Shown here one piece after another: positions 1 through 10,672 of a stretch of 64,000 nucleotides of DNA. This DNA comes from Sclerodactyla briareus. Lineage: Eukaryota > Echinodermata > Holothuroidea > Dendrochirotida > Sclerodactylidae. Below the pieces are notes generated by a model. The model saw only the letters and a list, made by a program, of their open reading frames with translations. It made no database searches and was not told the DNA's origin. A program made the position numbers and the translations under genes. Positions within the stretch are counted from its first letter, which is position 1; each line of letters opens with the position of its first letter. The stretch covers positions 124,001 through 188,000 of the forward strand of contig JAODTK010004332.1 in NCBI GenBank assembly GCA_026419785.1, given 5' to 3'.

Positions 1-903
1 ATTGTATGTGATTGCATCCCAATGTTCTCACTAGACCTCTTTGAGTGGAAACTATTTGATCCTTCATAAGTAAGCATGGACAAATCATAACACAGGTATT
101 TTGATAGAATCACAGGGCTATTGTTTAGACCCTGAAATCGATTTTAGGTCATGGCATCACAGGCAACTAACTTGCCACTGTATAGCATTAACTTTGAAGA
201 TAAATAAAATATATGACATTTAGTTTAGCCTCGAAATCCATCAATGTGAATTGAAAAGAGTATGAACATTGGATCTGCCCCCAAATCCAACAAATGTTGA
301 AAGAGTATGACATTAAGAACTAGCCCCCCCCCGAAATGCCAACAATGTTGAAAAGCAGTTATGAACATCAACCTAGCCCCCAATCCAGCAAATGGCTAAA
401 AAGAGTATGACCTTAGACCATTGCCCCGAAATCCAACAATGATGCTTCCATACTGAAACTGTCGCTGGGTTCGAAGAAATTATGTAAACAGTACTTCATG
501 TGTCTAACTTTGCTATGTACACATTCGAGCTGCACAGTCCGGTTTTGGGCATCAGTTAACCCTACCTCTAGCCTTCGAATAAGAATGTTCCCACACCGAG
601 CTGGGAAGCGATTCACTCCTCCGTTCATATCAACTGCGCAAATACTTGCTTTTTGGCACCTTTGTGTTGTTCTAACCTGAAATTTGTCGACCGCAGTTGC
701 ATACAAATTTGAATTAGGGTAACCTGAGCTGTTTAATGCTGATACAATGTTCTCACATTACAAATGCAATTGGCTCAGGGAAATCTTTCCCTCTTCAATT
801 GTTACATTCATGTCATTGGCTGCTATTGCCTCTCCAGTTATTATGATAGTTCCATACTCAGACAGCAATTGTGGAACCCTCTCCGATCGGTTTCCACTAT
901 CAG
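1..903. other. Left flank, no supported gene
   Basis: Apart from the short tandem repeat at 212-445 I see no supported feature. A minus-strand reading at 413-706 stays open for 97 codons and a + reading at 747-1001 for 84 codons, but neither shows a recognisable domain. The last 40 bases of the + reading (tryptophan-, aspartate- and glutamate-rich) may be the start of the first lipid-transfer-protein exon described next. A pyrimidine-rich stretch ending in AG at about 901-903 could serve as its acceptor. Confidence 0.4.
212..445. repeat. Diverged ~50-bp tandem repeat, about 5 copies
   Basis: Five successive units begin TATGACATT or TATGAACAT, contain a C-rich patch followed by AAATCC and CAACAA, and end GAAAAGAG or similar. 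Unit starts are near 212, 261, 306, 361 and 407. One unit has a run of nine Cs. The copies differ by point changes and small indels. Confidence 0.7.
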
Positions 904-1381
904 CCATTGTTTGGGACGAGGAACGTCACCATGAGCTTAAATCTTGGAGAACTTCTTCGACAGCTACAGGGGTCGATACAATGACAAAATTACAGAATTA
1001 GCGGAGTGGGTACAAGACAGGAGTACGGAGATACTCATACAGTTACAATATAACCGAGAGCCGCATTGAGGTGTGGTTCTTCACGGACGAAAGTTGATGA
1101 CCTGTGTCAAAGCCCCATTCAGGACCCCTTTTAGCAAGTGGAAGGTGTTTCGGTGCCAGGCTCTCGCAGGACTTCCCATTGAGCGATGGGACCTCCGTCG
1201 TTCAAGAGCGGCCTCTACGAGGAGGCCAGCTGGAGTCTGCGTACTTCGACAACGTCGCAGAGCCCTTTTGGAATGCGATCTATAACAGTACCTCTGGCAT
1301 CAACCTCGAGGATATCTGGGAGTGGTACGGACTGTATAACGAGGCCCTTTATAAGGCACTTGGATTTACAGTGCCCGAGTG
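904..1381 (+). CDS. Lipid-transfer-protein exon region, frameshifted
   Basis: This is probably the exon, or exons, just upstream of the vWD domain of a large lipid transfer protein. Successive reading frames give protein-like segments in order: VWDEERHHELKS (to about 953), ENFFDSYRGRYNDKI and TELAEWVQDRSTEIL (about 954-1040), YNITESRIEVWFFTDES (1044-1094), then in another frame the tail from about 1220, reading SAYFDNVAEPFWNAIYN and LYNEALYKALGFTVPEW. The last segment ends at a good donor, GTGAGT at 1382. The amphipathic, Trp/Tyr/Glu-rich composition is typical of the helical region before the vWD domain in apolipophorins. At least three or four frame changes are needed in under 500 bases, so this is either a pseudogene or poor consensus sequence. 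The exon ends with two bases of a codon, which does not match the phase of the next exons as read. The start is uncertain. Confidence 0.5.
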
Positions 1382-1818
1382 GTGAGTTATTGTCCTACAT
1401 TTGATATTTTTCATTAGTATATATTCCTCCTTTTCTCAACCTTGCAATCTTGAAGATCCAATCCCCCACACAACGCGCCTTGCATTGTCTTTCCCCCATA
1501 ATCTTGCTCCAAATTCATTTTTTGTAGATTGTAGTTATCAATGGCAACAGATAGTCAAAAGGGACCCCATCGGAAATGGGCCATTATTCTGGCCTTCATA
1601 AGGGGTGTTGCTCCCGTGACTCCATTGTTCGATCTGCCTTTTGTTCTGTCGCTAGGTATTTGTTGTCCTGTATTCGCATATGTGTTTTGGACATATATAA
1701 GCACAAATAAAACAAAAACAAAACAAAAACCAAACAAACAAACAAACATATTCACCTGGTGAGTCTCTTGTTGGTCAGTCATAAGAAAGGCCTGATGAAG
1801 GAACCCACTACTGTGTTT

Positions 1819-2345
1819 GTTATGAGTACTTCCATTGGTTCTGGTGTTTGTTATGAGTACTTCCCATTGGTTCTGGTGTTTGTTATGAGTACTTCCCATT
1901 GGTTCATTGTTTGTATGATGAGTACTTCCCATTGGTTCTGGTATTTGTTATGAGTACTTCCCATTGGTTCATTGTTGTTATGAGTACTTCCCATTGGTTC
2001 TGGTATTTGTTATGAGTACTTCCCATTGGTTCATTGTTTGTTATGAGTACTTCCATTGGTTCTGGTGTTTGTTATGAGTACTTCCCATTGGTTCATTGTT
2101 TGTTATGAGTACTTCCCATTGGTTCATTGTTGTTATGAGTACTTCCCATTGGTTCTGGTATTTGTTATGAGTACTTCCCATTGGTTCATTGTTTGTTATG
2201 AGTATTCCCATTGGTTCATTGTTGTTATGAGTACTTCCCATTGGTTCATTGTTTGTTATGAGTACTTCCCATTGGTTCTGGTGTTTGTTATGAGTACTTC
2301 CCATTGGTTCTGGTATTTGTTATGAGTACTTCCCATTGGTTCATA
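1819..2345. repeat. 31-bp minisatellite, 17 copies, intronic
   Basis: The core TTATGAGTACTTCCCATTGG is followed by TTCATTGTTTG or TTCTGGTATTTG, giving a 28-35 bp period. I count 17 occurrences of GAGTACTTCC or a close variant. The two tail types are interspersed. The array lies in the intron between 1382 and 3498. Each unit carries ATTGG, a CCAAT box on the minus strand. Confidence 0.95.
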
Positions 2346-3498
2346 TGAAAATTCTTGATGAATGAACCTACTAGTGGGGTTCGGCCCACGGTGCAAGAGG
2401 ACTAGTGTGGGAAAATTCACCTTTAAATCAGAATATTCCATGTCACTCAAAAAAAACAAAAAAACAAAAAAACAGTGATGTTGTGAGTGTGAGTTTATTA
2501 ATTTTGCTGTTCGGAGCTTGGAAAGATGAAATGAAAATTGTGGAAATTCGAGGATTAATTTCCCATTAAGAAATATTAGACCATAATAAAGTCTTGCACA
2601 GTGGACCTCACCATGGTAAAGTGGGCTAGGAGGGCGTTGCTCCATCATTAGGAAAGGTAATGGAGAGAATCCAAAACAAAATTAAAGTTCATTCTACCTT
2701 GTTGCTTGCCTCTTGAGCACCCAACTTCTCGCTGGTAGTCGGGGTATGATTACCTGTTGAGTCGTTACAGGACAGCCAGCGTTCTGTGTTACTTTCTCTT
2801 TGACTGTGTCAATTGTTTCTCGATAGTTGAAGGGCACTCTTGTTGAAGCAATGATGAATAAATGGAAACTGTGATTAATTCCTAAGAAACTGTTTGAACT
2901 ACATTACAACTTGTCTATGTACTGTATGTGTGGATGAAATCACTTCTTATATATAATATTACCAGCACACAAAGTGATTCTGTTGATGGTATTGTTTCCT
3001 GGATCGGAGCTATATTAGAGTGATCCTTACAGGTATTGAGGTGGAAACAATACCCAGCTGCTACCAGTAAACCTCAAAGGCTAACAATATGACGATATGT
3101 TGTCAGTGGGGGGGGGGGGGGGGGGGAGGGTCAAGCAACTGGTGAGGACCCCACCTGGATTATTCTGTCCAAGTATGGAAGTCTTTACTTCTCGAAAGAT
3201 GAGAAGGTAATTTGTGAAAAACATTCAGTCGAGGGCTACTAGATAAATTCACGACTGAAGAGATATCCCTTAGAGGGGAAATATTTGGCCGTCCGGTCTA
3301 ACTTGGATGAAGCTGAGACATTTCGAGGTGATTTGATTCAGGTTTTCAAAAACTTGTTCATGATTGGTGAGGGCATTTCCTTTCACATTTTCCTTTGAGT
3401 TTCCCAAATGTTACTACCGATAGGGGTCATTGCCTCAAGCGTCATGGAAAGCACCTCTATATAGACGATTGTTACATTCATAAATATTTCTTCTCCAG
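2346..3498. other. Intron sequence, no distinct feature
   Basis: Unremarkable AT-rich intron sequence. A pure G run of about 17 bases lies at about 3109-3126. No exon or transposon was recognised. Confidence 0.4.
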
Positions 3499-3549
3499 AG
3501 AGTTATTAATGAGTGGTACAGTGTTCCTGAAGATGTTGTTCTGTCTAAG
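3499..3549 (+). CDS. Candidate small exon before the vWD domain
   Basis: A pyrimidine stretch ending CTCCAG at 3498 is followed by 17 open codons reading RVINEWYSVPEDVVLSK, then a possible donor GTGTGA at 3550. The INEWYS and VPED..LS pattern resembles the short linker that precedes the vWD domain in apolipophorin-type proteins. It sits between the helical exon region and the vWD exon, as expected. As written, the phases do not match on either side: the upstream exon donates two bases, and the downstream exon expects one. One indel on each side would reconcile them. The call rests on composition and position only. Confidence 0.4.
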
Positions 3550-3771
3550 GTGTGAATGTCTTATTTTCCAAAGAAGGGGGGGGGGGAAACTTCAGGCATC
3601 TGGGTTATTCTCCTCTTCGGCATGTTGTGGCTCCATGGTCTTTCATGAGGATTTGGTCCTTCTTCCACTAACCTAAACTAAAATGAACTTTTGAGTTTGA
3701 CAGAGAGATGTCAGTATCGTAACTCTTCTTCTCTCTGCTTCCCAAACTAATGATCCTGTTCCTCTCTCCAG

Positions 3772-3980
3772 GCGAGGCCGCCCTCCTCGGTGACCAGCAT
3801 TACAGGACCTTTGACGGGACCCACTACGCCTTCGCTGGCAAGTGCAGCTTCCTCCTCGCACAGGACTTTGTGGACAACAGCTTCACGGTCGCCGTGGAGT
3901 ACGGCCGGGAGGAGAACGTCATGAGCAAGTCCTTCGTGGTCATATCTGATGGTGTTACCCTGGAGATCAAGGATGGTGGG
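3772..3980 (+). CDS. vWD domain exon A, large lipid transfer protein
   Basis: This exon encodes the first half of a von Willebrand factor type D domain of a secreted lipid-carrier protein. It starts after CTCTCCAG at 3771 and ends at donor GTAAGG at 3981, finishing in phase 0. The translation begins GEAALLGDQHYRTFDGTHY and continues AFAGKCSFLLAQDFVDNSF. The HY.TFDG.HY.F.G.CS..LA motif is the vWD hallmark, with a single cysteine here. The QHYRTFDG wording, the LAQDFVD segment and the low cysteine content fit apolipophorin/apoB-like/clottable proteins better than mucins or vWF. The exon is open throughout, with strong G/C-ending codon use unlike the surrounding intron DNA. Splicing to the exon at 4727 is phase 0 to phase 0. 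Another vWD-C8 protein is the main alternative. Confidence 0.88.
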
Positions 3981-4726
3981 GTAAGGAATCCAGTTAGGGT
4001 AGCAGGACTGGACTGGAGGTAACCTAGTCAAAGTCCTACATTTCTGGTAGTCATCGACACACACAAGGTTGAGGTTTGGGTTTTACAAATTTCTTGTGGC
4101 CTGTCTACAAAGTAAACACTACAACACTGTTATGACATTTCTCAACCAGGGGATCCTCACCAATCTTGTGTAAAGTTACGATTACTATATGGATTGTTTC
4201 CATTTCTGTAGAATGTTCCCATTTCAAAACGAAAAATCCTCAAACTCATATATATTTCCTTCACATTTATTTTCACTTTGTTTGACACAGAGGTCCGGAT
4301 AGTGTTTCCATCAAGCATGGCAGAGCCATCCCTTCCTTACAACTGATGAACTTGATTGCCATCTCAGCCAAATTGGCTTATTATCATTAAAGTAGAATTA
4401 ACTAGTCCAACTGATTCATAGTTTGTGTCCAATTGGAACCCTCAGACTACTCAGGCCACATGGCAGCCGATTTGAACTTTCCCGCATACCTGGCCTAGGA
4501 CCCGAACCCACCCCAGCATATCCACCAGACAACCAGACTACTGTTGGCCTAGAATAGAATGCCAAAAAAAATAGCAAAAAAACTAGGAGATAACAGTGAG
4601 GTAAAAAAAACAATATCCAATTGCTAATAAGGGGTGTGATCTTGTTGTGCATGTATTCTCCTTCAGAACATGAATTCACCTCGACAATTCCAATTCCAAT
4701 CTTTTCTTTCCCCTTCCACTCACTAG

Positions 4727-4996
4727 GTGTTTCATTGGTCGGGATCAGCTGGAGTTCCCTATGACGCCAGCGAGAGTCTGTCTGTCTCTCGTGACTTCTC
4801 AAGCATATACATCCGCAGCACTCACGGATTCAGGGTGACCTACAACCTCAAGTACGACATCCTCACCGTGAACCTCGGCCTCCTCTACTACGGCAAGACT
4901 GCCGGGCTCTTCGGGAACTTCAATTACGAGCCCGAAGATGACTTCCTGAAGCCAAACGGCAGGTGTGACAGAGACACGTTTGCTCGCAGCTGGGAG
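4727..4996 (+). CDS. vWD domain exon B, large lipid transfer protein
   Basis: This exon carries the second half of the vWD domain: 90 intact codons between acceptor CACTAG (4726) and donor GTAAGG (4997), phase 0 at both ends. Key segments are SLSVSRDFSSIYIRSTHGF, then YDILTVNLGLLYYGKTAGLF, GNFNYEPEDDFLKPNGR and TFARSWE. The GLFGNFN..P.DDF...G motif followed by F..SW is the conserved end of vWD domains. The Y-GKTAGL and NYEPEDDF spelling is the version found in apolipophorin-type lipid transfer proteins. In those proteins the vWD domain lies near the C-terminus of a very large secreted precursor; its precise role there is not settled. The high G/C third-position use matches exon A. No lesion is visible. 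Confidence 0.9.
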
Positions 4997-5054
4997 GTAA
5001 GGCGCCACATAATGTTTGCGGCAACACACTTTAAAGCGCAGTCACATGTAATGA

Positions 5055-5133
5055 TTTTTTAGCTCGAGCCAGCTGTGCTGGTTGAGCAATTGTGATGCCC
5101 ATGCCTATCTATCTGCTGTCTGTCTGTCTGTCC

Positions 5134-5177
<44 letters not shown>

Positions 5178-5180
5178 CTG
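5055..5180. repeat. Hairpin-headed repeat with (CTGT)n
   Basis: TTTTTTAGCTCGAGCCAGC is followed by a complementary GCTGGTTGAGC arm, then a (CTGT)n microsatellite at about 5120-5177. The same head, a short AGCTCAAC... hairpin followed by a TCTG/TCTA-rich stretch, occurs at 28917, so this is the 5' part of a dispersed element. Confidence 0.6.
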
Positions 5181-5378
5181 TCCACCCGTCTTTATGTTTC
5201 AGCCCTCATGACCGCTGGCCTGGTATCAGCCAGTCTAAAAAGAAAATATTGGATCGTCGAATGAGACAATATGGTTTTGGTGTGACCGGATCTCAAGTCC
5301 TGATTCAAAATCAAAGACTCAAAATCAAATCAGTTGCAACATCAGAGCGGGCATGACCACCCCAACAACTGACAAGCA

Positions 5379-5965
5379 CTAGACATGTGAAGGCGGGTAA
5401 ACCACCCATGTGTATATCACCGCTTTTGAGCGATGATTGCGAAGAAGTATCTAACACCCCATAAAGACCTCCATTTGGTCAGAAACTAAGATAGCTTCCA
5501 TCCACCAACCTTTGTTGTTGTCACATAAATTATGCAAATTCAACCCACGATGACCTTGGAATGACCTTCAACTTTGTCAGGAACAAATGTAGCCCCCATC
5601 CATTAAGTTTCATTCAATTCTGACAAAGTTTGGAAAATCGCCTGAATTATGCAAATTTGACCTCCGACCTCCACATTTTTTCAGGATCCACTATAGTCCC
5701 TACCCACCAAGTTCATATCAAATCCGGAATAACTTTTATTAACGGCTCCCAGCATTGCAGTAATGCCCACTTTCGAGCTCATCCGAGATTTCAATAGGGC
5801 GGATATTTGTACCAAGTTTCAGATCAATCGGATAAAGCGTTAAAGAGTTATTGCGCTGACGCCTAAGGTTTCGGGTGGCGGCGGCAGAGCCTGGGACGGC
5901 GGCGGCTACACACCCAAAACCATAATTCCCCGGAAAACACTCCAGTGGCGCGGGGATATAATGAC
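5379..5965 (+). mobile_element. Helitron-like fold-back element, copy 1
   Basis: The copy starts CTAGACATGTGAAGGCGGGT with an internal hairpin (GGCGGGT/ACCACC), then has ACGTGTATATC-type sequence. It contains units with ATTATGCAAATTTGACCT and AAGTTTCATTCAA, a conserved block GATCAATCGGATAAAGCG, a GGCGGCGGCAGAG... patch, and ends in a degenerate hairpin around 5930-5960 (CATAATTCCCCGG / CGGGGATATAATG). Read on the minus strand, the left end is a stem-loop followed nine or ten bases later by CTAG, the layout of a Helitron 3' end. No protein is encoded. It lies in the lipid-transfer-protein intron. Confidence 0.65.
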
Positions 5966-6486
5966 TGTGGGCACCGCTGGTTGTACTGGGGGAATATAAG
6001 CTATAAAAGCAGGAACTACTATATGGAGAGCTAAATGTATATCACCGATACATAGCCCTTTAACCTCACAACCATTGCAGAGAAAACACTTGACACTGTT
6101 CTGTATTTGTTTGCAAACATGAGAGATGCCTTGTCTCTACCAGGGCCATGAATATTCATGAGGTTGATATTTCCAGTGGATATTCATAGTTTCTGAAAAA
6201 TGACAAGAAGTTTTCAATTTTTCGCTGCCCGTGGCCTTGGATCTCAGAACATCTGGAAGGGACATCGCCCAGTGATTGGTTGCAAACATGAATGATTGAC
6301 ATGTCCAAAAATGGTGAGGGTGGGGAGTATTCATGAGGTTTGAATTAAATGAGACCGAATAAGTGGCGAGGGGGGAGGGAGGTTTCCTCCAACTAGTAAT
6401 GGGTTCAACAAGTTGCTAATGATCATGGGGTATGAATATCTGTGGAACCCTCTGAGACTAGATACTATTCTATACTTCATTCTCAG

Positions 6487-6619
6487 ATTGGCAAGCAGTG
6501 CACCTCACACTTGAACAAGGCGATAGAGTGTGACACCGACCCAAGCCGTGTGACAAACTTGGTTTGCGGTTAGGATGTTCTTGGATGCGCTGGGTCCTGC
6601 GAGCATGGGTCACCCTGCA
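6487..6619 (+). CDS. Exon after vWD, one-base frameshift
   Basis: Acceptor TTCTCAG (6486) and donor GTAAGT (6620) flank an exon that joins both neighbours in phase 0 but is 133 bases long, so it carries one base too many. It first reads IGKQCTSHLNKAIECDTD and PSRVTNLVCG, then a stop TAG at 6571. Dropping one base there (a T next to the GGTT) gives RMFLDALGPASMGHPA, which runs directly into VDPKPFY of the next exon. This is the start of a C8-like cysteine module following the vWD domain, with a C.....C...F spacing. The lesion is seen directly. Whether it is a sequencing error or a true inactivating mutation cannot be told. Confidence 0.75.
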
Positions 6620-6711
6620 GTAAGTATAAAAACAATACGATGAGCTTTTGGCCTCCCGCATGACCTTTTCTTACATGGGAAAGTGCACTCACATACATTG
6701 TATGATAACAT

Positions 6712-7195
6712 TCAATGGTGGGCCTGAGAGCAGGTGTCCAGCAGTGGATGGTAACATTCAATGGTAGTCCTGAGAGCAGGTATCCAGCAGTGGATGGTAA
6801 CATTCAATGGTGGGCCTGAGAGCAGGTGTCCAGCAGTGGATGGTAACGTTCAATGGTGGGCCTGAGAGCAGGTATCCAGCAGTGGATGGTAACGTTCAAT
6901 GGTAGTCCTGAGAGCAGGTATCCAGCAGTGGATGGTAACATTCAATGGTAGTCCTGAGAGCAGGTATCCAGCAGTGGATGGTAACATTCAATGGTGGGCC
7001 TGAGAGCAGGTGTCCAGCAGTGGATGGTAACATTCAATGGTAGTCCTGAGAGCAGGTATCCAGCAGTGGATGGTAACATTCAATGGTGGCCTGAGAGCAG
7101 TGTCCAGCAGTGGATGGTAACATTCAATGGTGGGCCTGAGAGCAGTGTCCAGCAGTGGATGGTAACATTCAATAGTGGGTCTGAGAGCTAGTGTG
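6712..7195. repeat. 46-bp minisatellite, 10-11 copies
   Basis: The unit reads GGTAACATTCAATGGTGGGC then CTGAGAGCAGGTGTCCAGCA then GTGGAT; variants have TAGTCC for TGGGCC and TATCC for TGTCC. Copies are spaced 46 bp, shrinking to 44-45 bp near the end. It lies in the intron between the exons at 6487 and 8138. Confidence 0.95.
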
Positions 7196-8137
7196 CAGCA
7201 GTCCATGCTGATCCACATAACATGTTCGTGCCTGGAAATGGAGAAAGGAAAGACATTTGGTTACGTCACGGCTTTGCAACATTCTTTCTGCAACTTCCAA
7301 CACTTTTCACAGTAATCAGAAGAGATAGAACAACACCACTTTCAGTGGATTTTTCCCAGAATGCCATCACATCAGATCAAACCTCATATTTATCAAACTT
7401 GGATAGTAATAGATAACAACTTTGTGGATGTTTCTGATGTTTTGCTCTTTGCCAGGTTTGGGGAACAGAGTCACTGTGGCCTGCCATGTGCAAGGTGCTT
7501 AACAATTTCAAGAATTGGAGAAAAAACATTCAGTGTCCCACAACTGCATCTTATTTGTACAGTTGAAATGAACACATCTCTATAGGTGCTTCCACACGGC
7601 AAGCAGAGCAAAGTGAATTGAATACAGGTCGTCATTGAAAACAATATTGAAATGCTGACAGTTTCCACATGATGCGCGAAGCAAAGCACCCCAAGGAGTT
7701 TGCTAGCATCTCACTGGATAAAATATTGACCTATTCAATATGTTATAGTACTAGTTCCTTTGAAAGGAAATAAAATAACTAAACATCACAACTCATCTCT
7801 GCTCACTTGTTTTTGCTAGCACAAATATGAATACATACATAGAGTTTTCAATGCTTGAGTGTTGGACGATCGAATTGCCAACGTTCAAAATGCTCCCAGT
7901 GTGGGAACATTCTTATCTCAGCTAGAGTGGTTGCTCCTCTGATCCTAATTCATGTCTGAGTTTCACAAGGCTCTGTTCTAGTTCCATGACTAAGACCTAG
8001 CAGTTAGGTGTGTGAAAGAATGTTCGCGGTAATGGGCGAGTAACATGTCATGATTAAAGCTATACCTAGTGTGTTATCAATGTGTTGATTCAATCCTCTC
8101 TCAGCACTGCCACTAATGGGTTTTGTTTCTTTAACAG
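7196..8137. other. Intron sequence, no distinct feature
   Basis: Nothing is recognised apart from the acceptor tract TTTCTTTAACAG immediately before 8138. Confidence 0.4.
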
Positions 8138-8297
8138 GTCGATCCCAAGCCATTCTACGTTGCATGCGTCAACACCGCCTGCAGGAATAACCGCACCGAG
8201 GAACAGAAGTCAAAGATGCGTTGCAGCATTTTCCAGTCCTACCATTGAGCCTGCCAGCACAAGGGTCTGGCTTGGCTAGAAATGCCTCGAGAATGCG
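8138..8297 (+). CDS. C8-like module exon with in-frame TGA
   Basis: After acceptor TTTCTTTAACAG (8137) the exon reads VDPKPFYVACVNTACRNN, RTEEQKSKMRCSIFQSYH, stop, ACQHKGLAWLEMPREC. The VDP.PFY.AC....C and C..FQ.Y..AC...G..W...C spacing is that of a C8 module after a vWD domain. Translation stays homologous-looking on both sides of TGA at 8246-8248, so a single codon has changed. The probable donor is GTCAGT at 8298. If it is not used, the frame runs on through GQYKSSCHKPYS and ends at TGA 8411-8413. No later exon could be identified, so the true C-terminus is unknown. Confidence 0.75.
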
Positions 8298-8689
8298 GTC
8301 AGTATAAATCAAGCTGTCACAAGCCATATTCGATGATCATGATTTCCTTAACCACAATAACATTTCTGACTGTCGATAACTCTGTTATGTTAAGGCATTG
8401 TTACAAGTTTTGACCATTTCTTAGAATATACGAAAAATGTTTCCCACAGAGCAAATCACATCTCATTCATTCCGAGACAGGTTCGGGCGAAACACATTTG
8501 TCTGAATTTGAAAATGCAATTGACGTTACAATTTGGGTTTGGGATAAAGGTATGACTAAAAGAAGAAGCATTTGATTGGCCCATCCACTTATTAAATCCT
8601 GGGAAAACTTGAGCAAATCAGGTAGGTAAAGGGTCCTTTTTGTCCATCCCTGAACAAGTTCAGGAAGACCGCCTTAGCGATCACTTAGT

Positions 8690-9640
8690 TGTGTTGTGTG
8701 TTTGTGTGCGTGTGTGTGTGTGTTTGTATGTATGTCCCACTTCCCCGTTTTGCAGATTTCACCAAACGGTAAAGACGATTTTCAATGACATTTTGTATGT
8801 TCAGTGTGGGTGACCGAAAACGATCTGTTTAGTATTTTGGGCAAAAAAGTCACTGATTAAGTATTGGTAATTAGCCTATTTCACGTAATTTATTGTTTAG
8901 GCTTCTTAGCAAGATCACGGATGAACCATAGGTGCGATGGTGACTTGGTTTGGCACATACATGCAGGATATGTGGTAGATGAAGTGTACGATTTCACATA
9001 AAATTATTTTGCATAATTCATGCAAGATTCAAAAGTTTGTCCTATTTTCACGAAACTTGGTGAATATGGTTTACCTTCAGTCCCAAAACTTTTTAACCAA
9101 AGTTTGGGGTCGATGGATTCATTCAATGTATCTAATTTGCATAATTTATGCGAAATCTTGAAGTTGCTTGGATTTCCATGAAACTTGAGTGGGTATGTGT
9201 ATCTGTTCCAAATTTGTTATCATGGATTCAGGGTCACTGGAGGTCATTCAACATTTGCATAATTATCATAATTTAAAGTTTGCCGGATTTTCATGAAACT
9301 TGGTATATATGGCTTACCTTTACACTCCCAACATTTTCAACATAGACTGATGTCACTGCAGTCATTCATTGTGTCTATTTTCCATGGTTTATTCAAAATT
9401 TCAAAGTTTGTTCGATTTTCATGAAGCTTGAAGCTTTATTCCCCAAAATGTTAACATTGACTTGAGTCACTGGGGGTTATGCAGTGTGTATAAGTTGTTC
9501 CATTCATGCAAATGTTCAAGTTCGTTGGATTCTCATGAAATGTGTTAAGTGTGGTCCACTATTGGTCTCTGAGATATTCTAAGTGGAAAATGGGTCAATG
9601 GAGTTGAATATTGTGTCTAATTTGCTAATTGATCCATTTG
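8690..9640. repeat. TG microsatellite and diverged ~110-bp tandem units
   Basis: A (TG)n-rich stretch at about 8695-8740 heads a region of diverged units. Each has TTTGCATAATT or a similar piece, then GATTTTCATGAAACTTGG, then a CCCAAAA.TTTT segment and GGGTCACTGGAGGTCATTC-like text. Units start near 9000, 9125, 9250, 9375 and 9500. The same vocabulary (TTATGCAAATTTGACC) occurs in the Helitron-like copies. Confidence 0.6.
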
Positions 9641-9880
9641 GTCACAATTCCACAGAACTTATACTCTTTTAGTAGACATGGTCAATGATCAGTCCTCACG
9701 AATTTGAAATTGGTCACCAATTAGTAGGCTGTTTCTGTTAAATGCTAATACCAAAATCTTGAAGCAACACATGGAATACCTTTTAATTGTTTGCATGGTG
9801 ACTAATAGAAGAACCACTGATCGCGCAACCAGGGGAGAGACACTGGGGGCCATCACCTTGTATATATTAGAGACTTTCTA
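9640..9880. repeat. Dispersed repeat, paired with 15430-15670
   Basis: This shares with 15430-15670 the sequence around ATGGTCAATGATC, GAATTTGAAATTGGTCAC, TGCTAATAC and TTGTTTGCATGGTGAC, in the same order and spacing, with many small differences. Confidence 0.7.
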
Positions 9881-9997
9881 CCCAATGTTTTGTGCCCCTT
9901 ACATCCTCTCTGTGGTGTACAATCGAATACAAGGTCCCCCACATGCTTGAGAAATCAGGTGCGAAAGAGTAGTAGTAGTAGATGGAGTCTCTTCTAT

Positions 9998-10395
9998 CCG
10001 ACATGCTCACTGATCAACATCCGCCACGTATCACGATCTTGTGCAAGGTTTATTGCCTTCTTAAAACTGTTAATGTTGATGTCCTGAATTGTGATTGATT
10101 TTTCCGAGCAAGGTAGTCACGGGTCTCCCACTGGCTTAGTAGTATGTCTCAATGCTTCTCTCAGAGCGATCTTCGCTGGAGCTTCTTTTTGGAGTCTCGC
10201 AATGTGACCTAAAAATCTCAATCTTCTATGTTCTACTATGGATGACCAAGGGTTTTGGTTGGTCCATCCAATAGTTTGTCATTTGGTATCCGATTGTTCT
10301 TGGCCCATCTGATTTTGAGAACATTGCGGAGTAGTCTTCTCTGAAAAGTGTCAATTTTGTGATCAAGATCCTTCGTTGTACCCCACAGTTCACAA
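9998..10395 (-). mobile_element. Non-LTR retrotransposon ORF2 C-terminal fragment
   Basis: On the minus strand this reads ELWGTTKDLDHKIDTFQRRL then LRNVLKIRWAKNNRIPNDKL; after a frame change RRLRFLGHIARLQKEAP and AKIALREALRHTTKPVGDP; after another, DININSFKKAINLAQDR and DTWRMLISEHVG. This order, FQRR.LR..LKI.W followed by RRLR.LGH..R and ending in a DR..W motif, is the C-terminal region of non-LTR reverse-transcriptase polyproteins. At least two frameshifts and no upstream polymerase core show a dead 5'-truncated copy. The clade is not assigned. Confidence 0.85.
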
Positions 10396-10672
10396 TTTTA
10401 CAGAAAGATAATCTTTATTGGGGAATAAAAAATCTGGAGTTTGATGCTTGTTCCTACTCGTCTTCTCTTGAAAAGGTGAAGAGATCATACTGTGTAAAAC
10501 ACCATTATCCTATTTGTGGATCTCCAGGTTTTCATTAGTTTAAGTTCATGCAGAGGTCATTCAGACCTGGACTGACTCATTTAGGGTTTTGAGTCTGCTT
10601 GCTACCTCAGCTAGAGAGTGAACTGTATGATCTCTTCACTTTTCAGTATCATCACTGATATTCATGTGTTAA

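Noticed and set aside
1819-2345. Repeat protein encoded by the 31-bp array
   Set aside because: Unit length is not a multiple of three and varies, so no frame persists. It lies between splice sites in an intron.
2041-2648. Minus-strand readings of 87 and 130 codons over the array
   Set aside because: They are translations of the minisatellite and its flank, with no domain.
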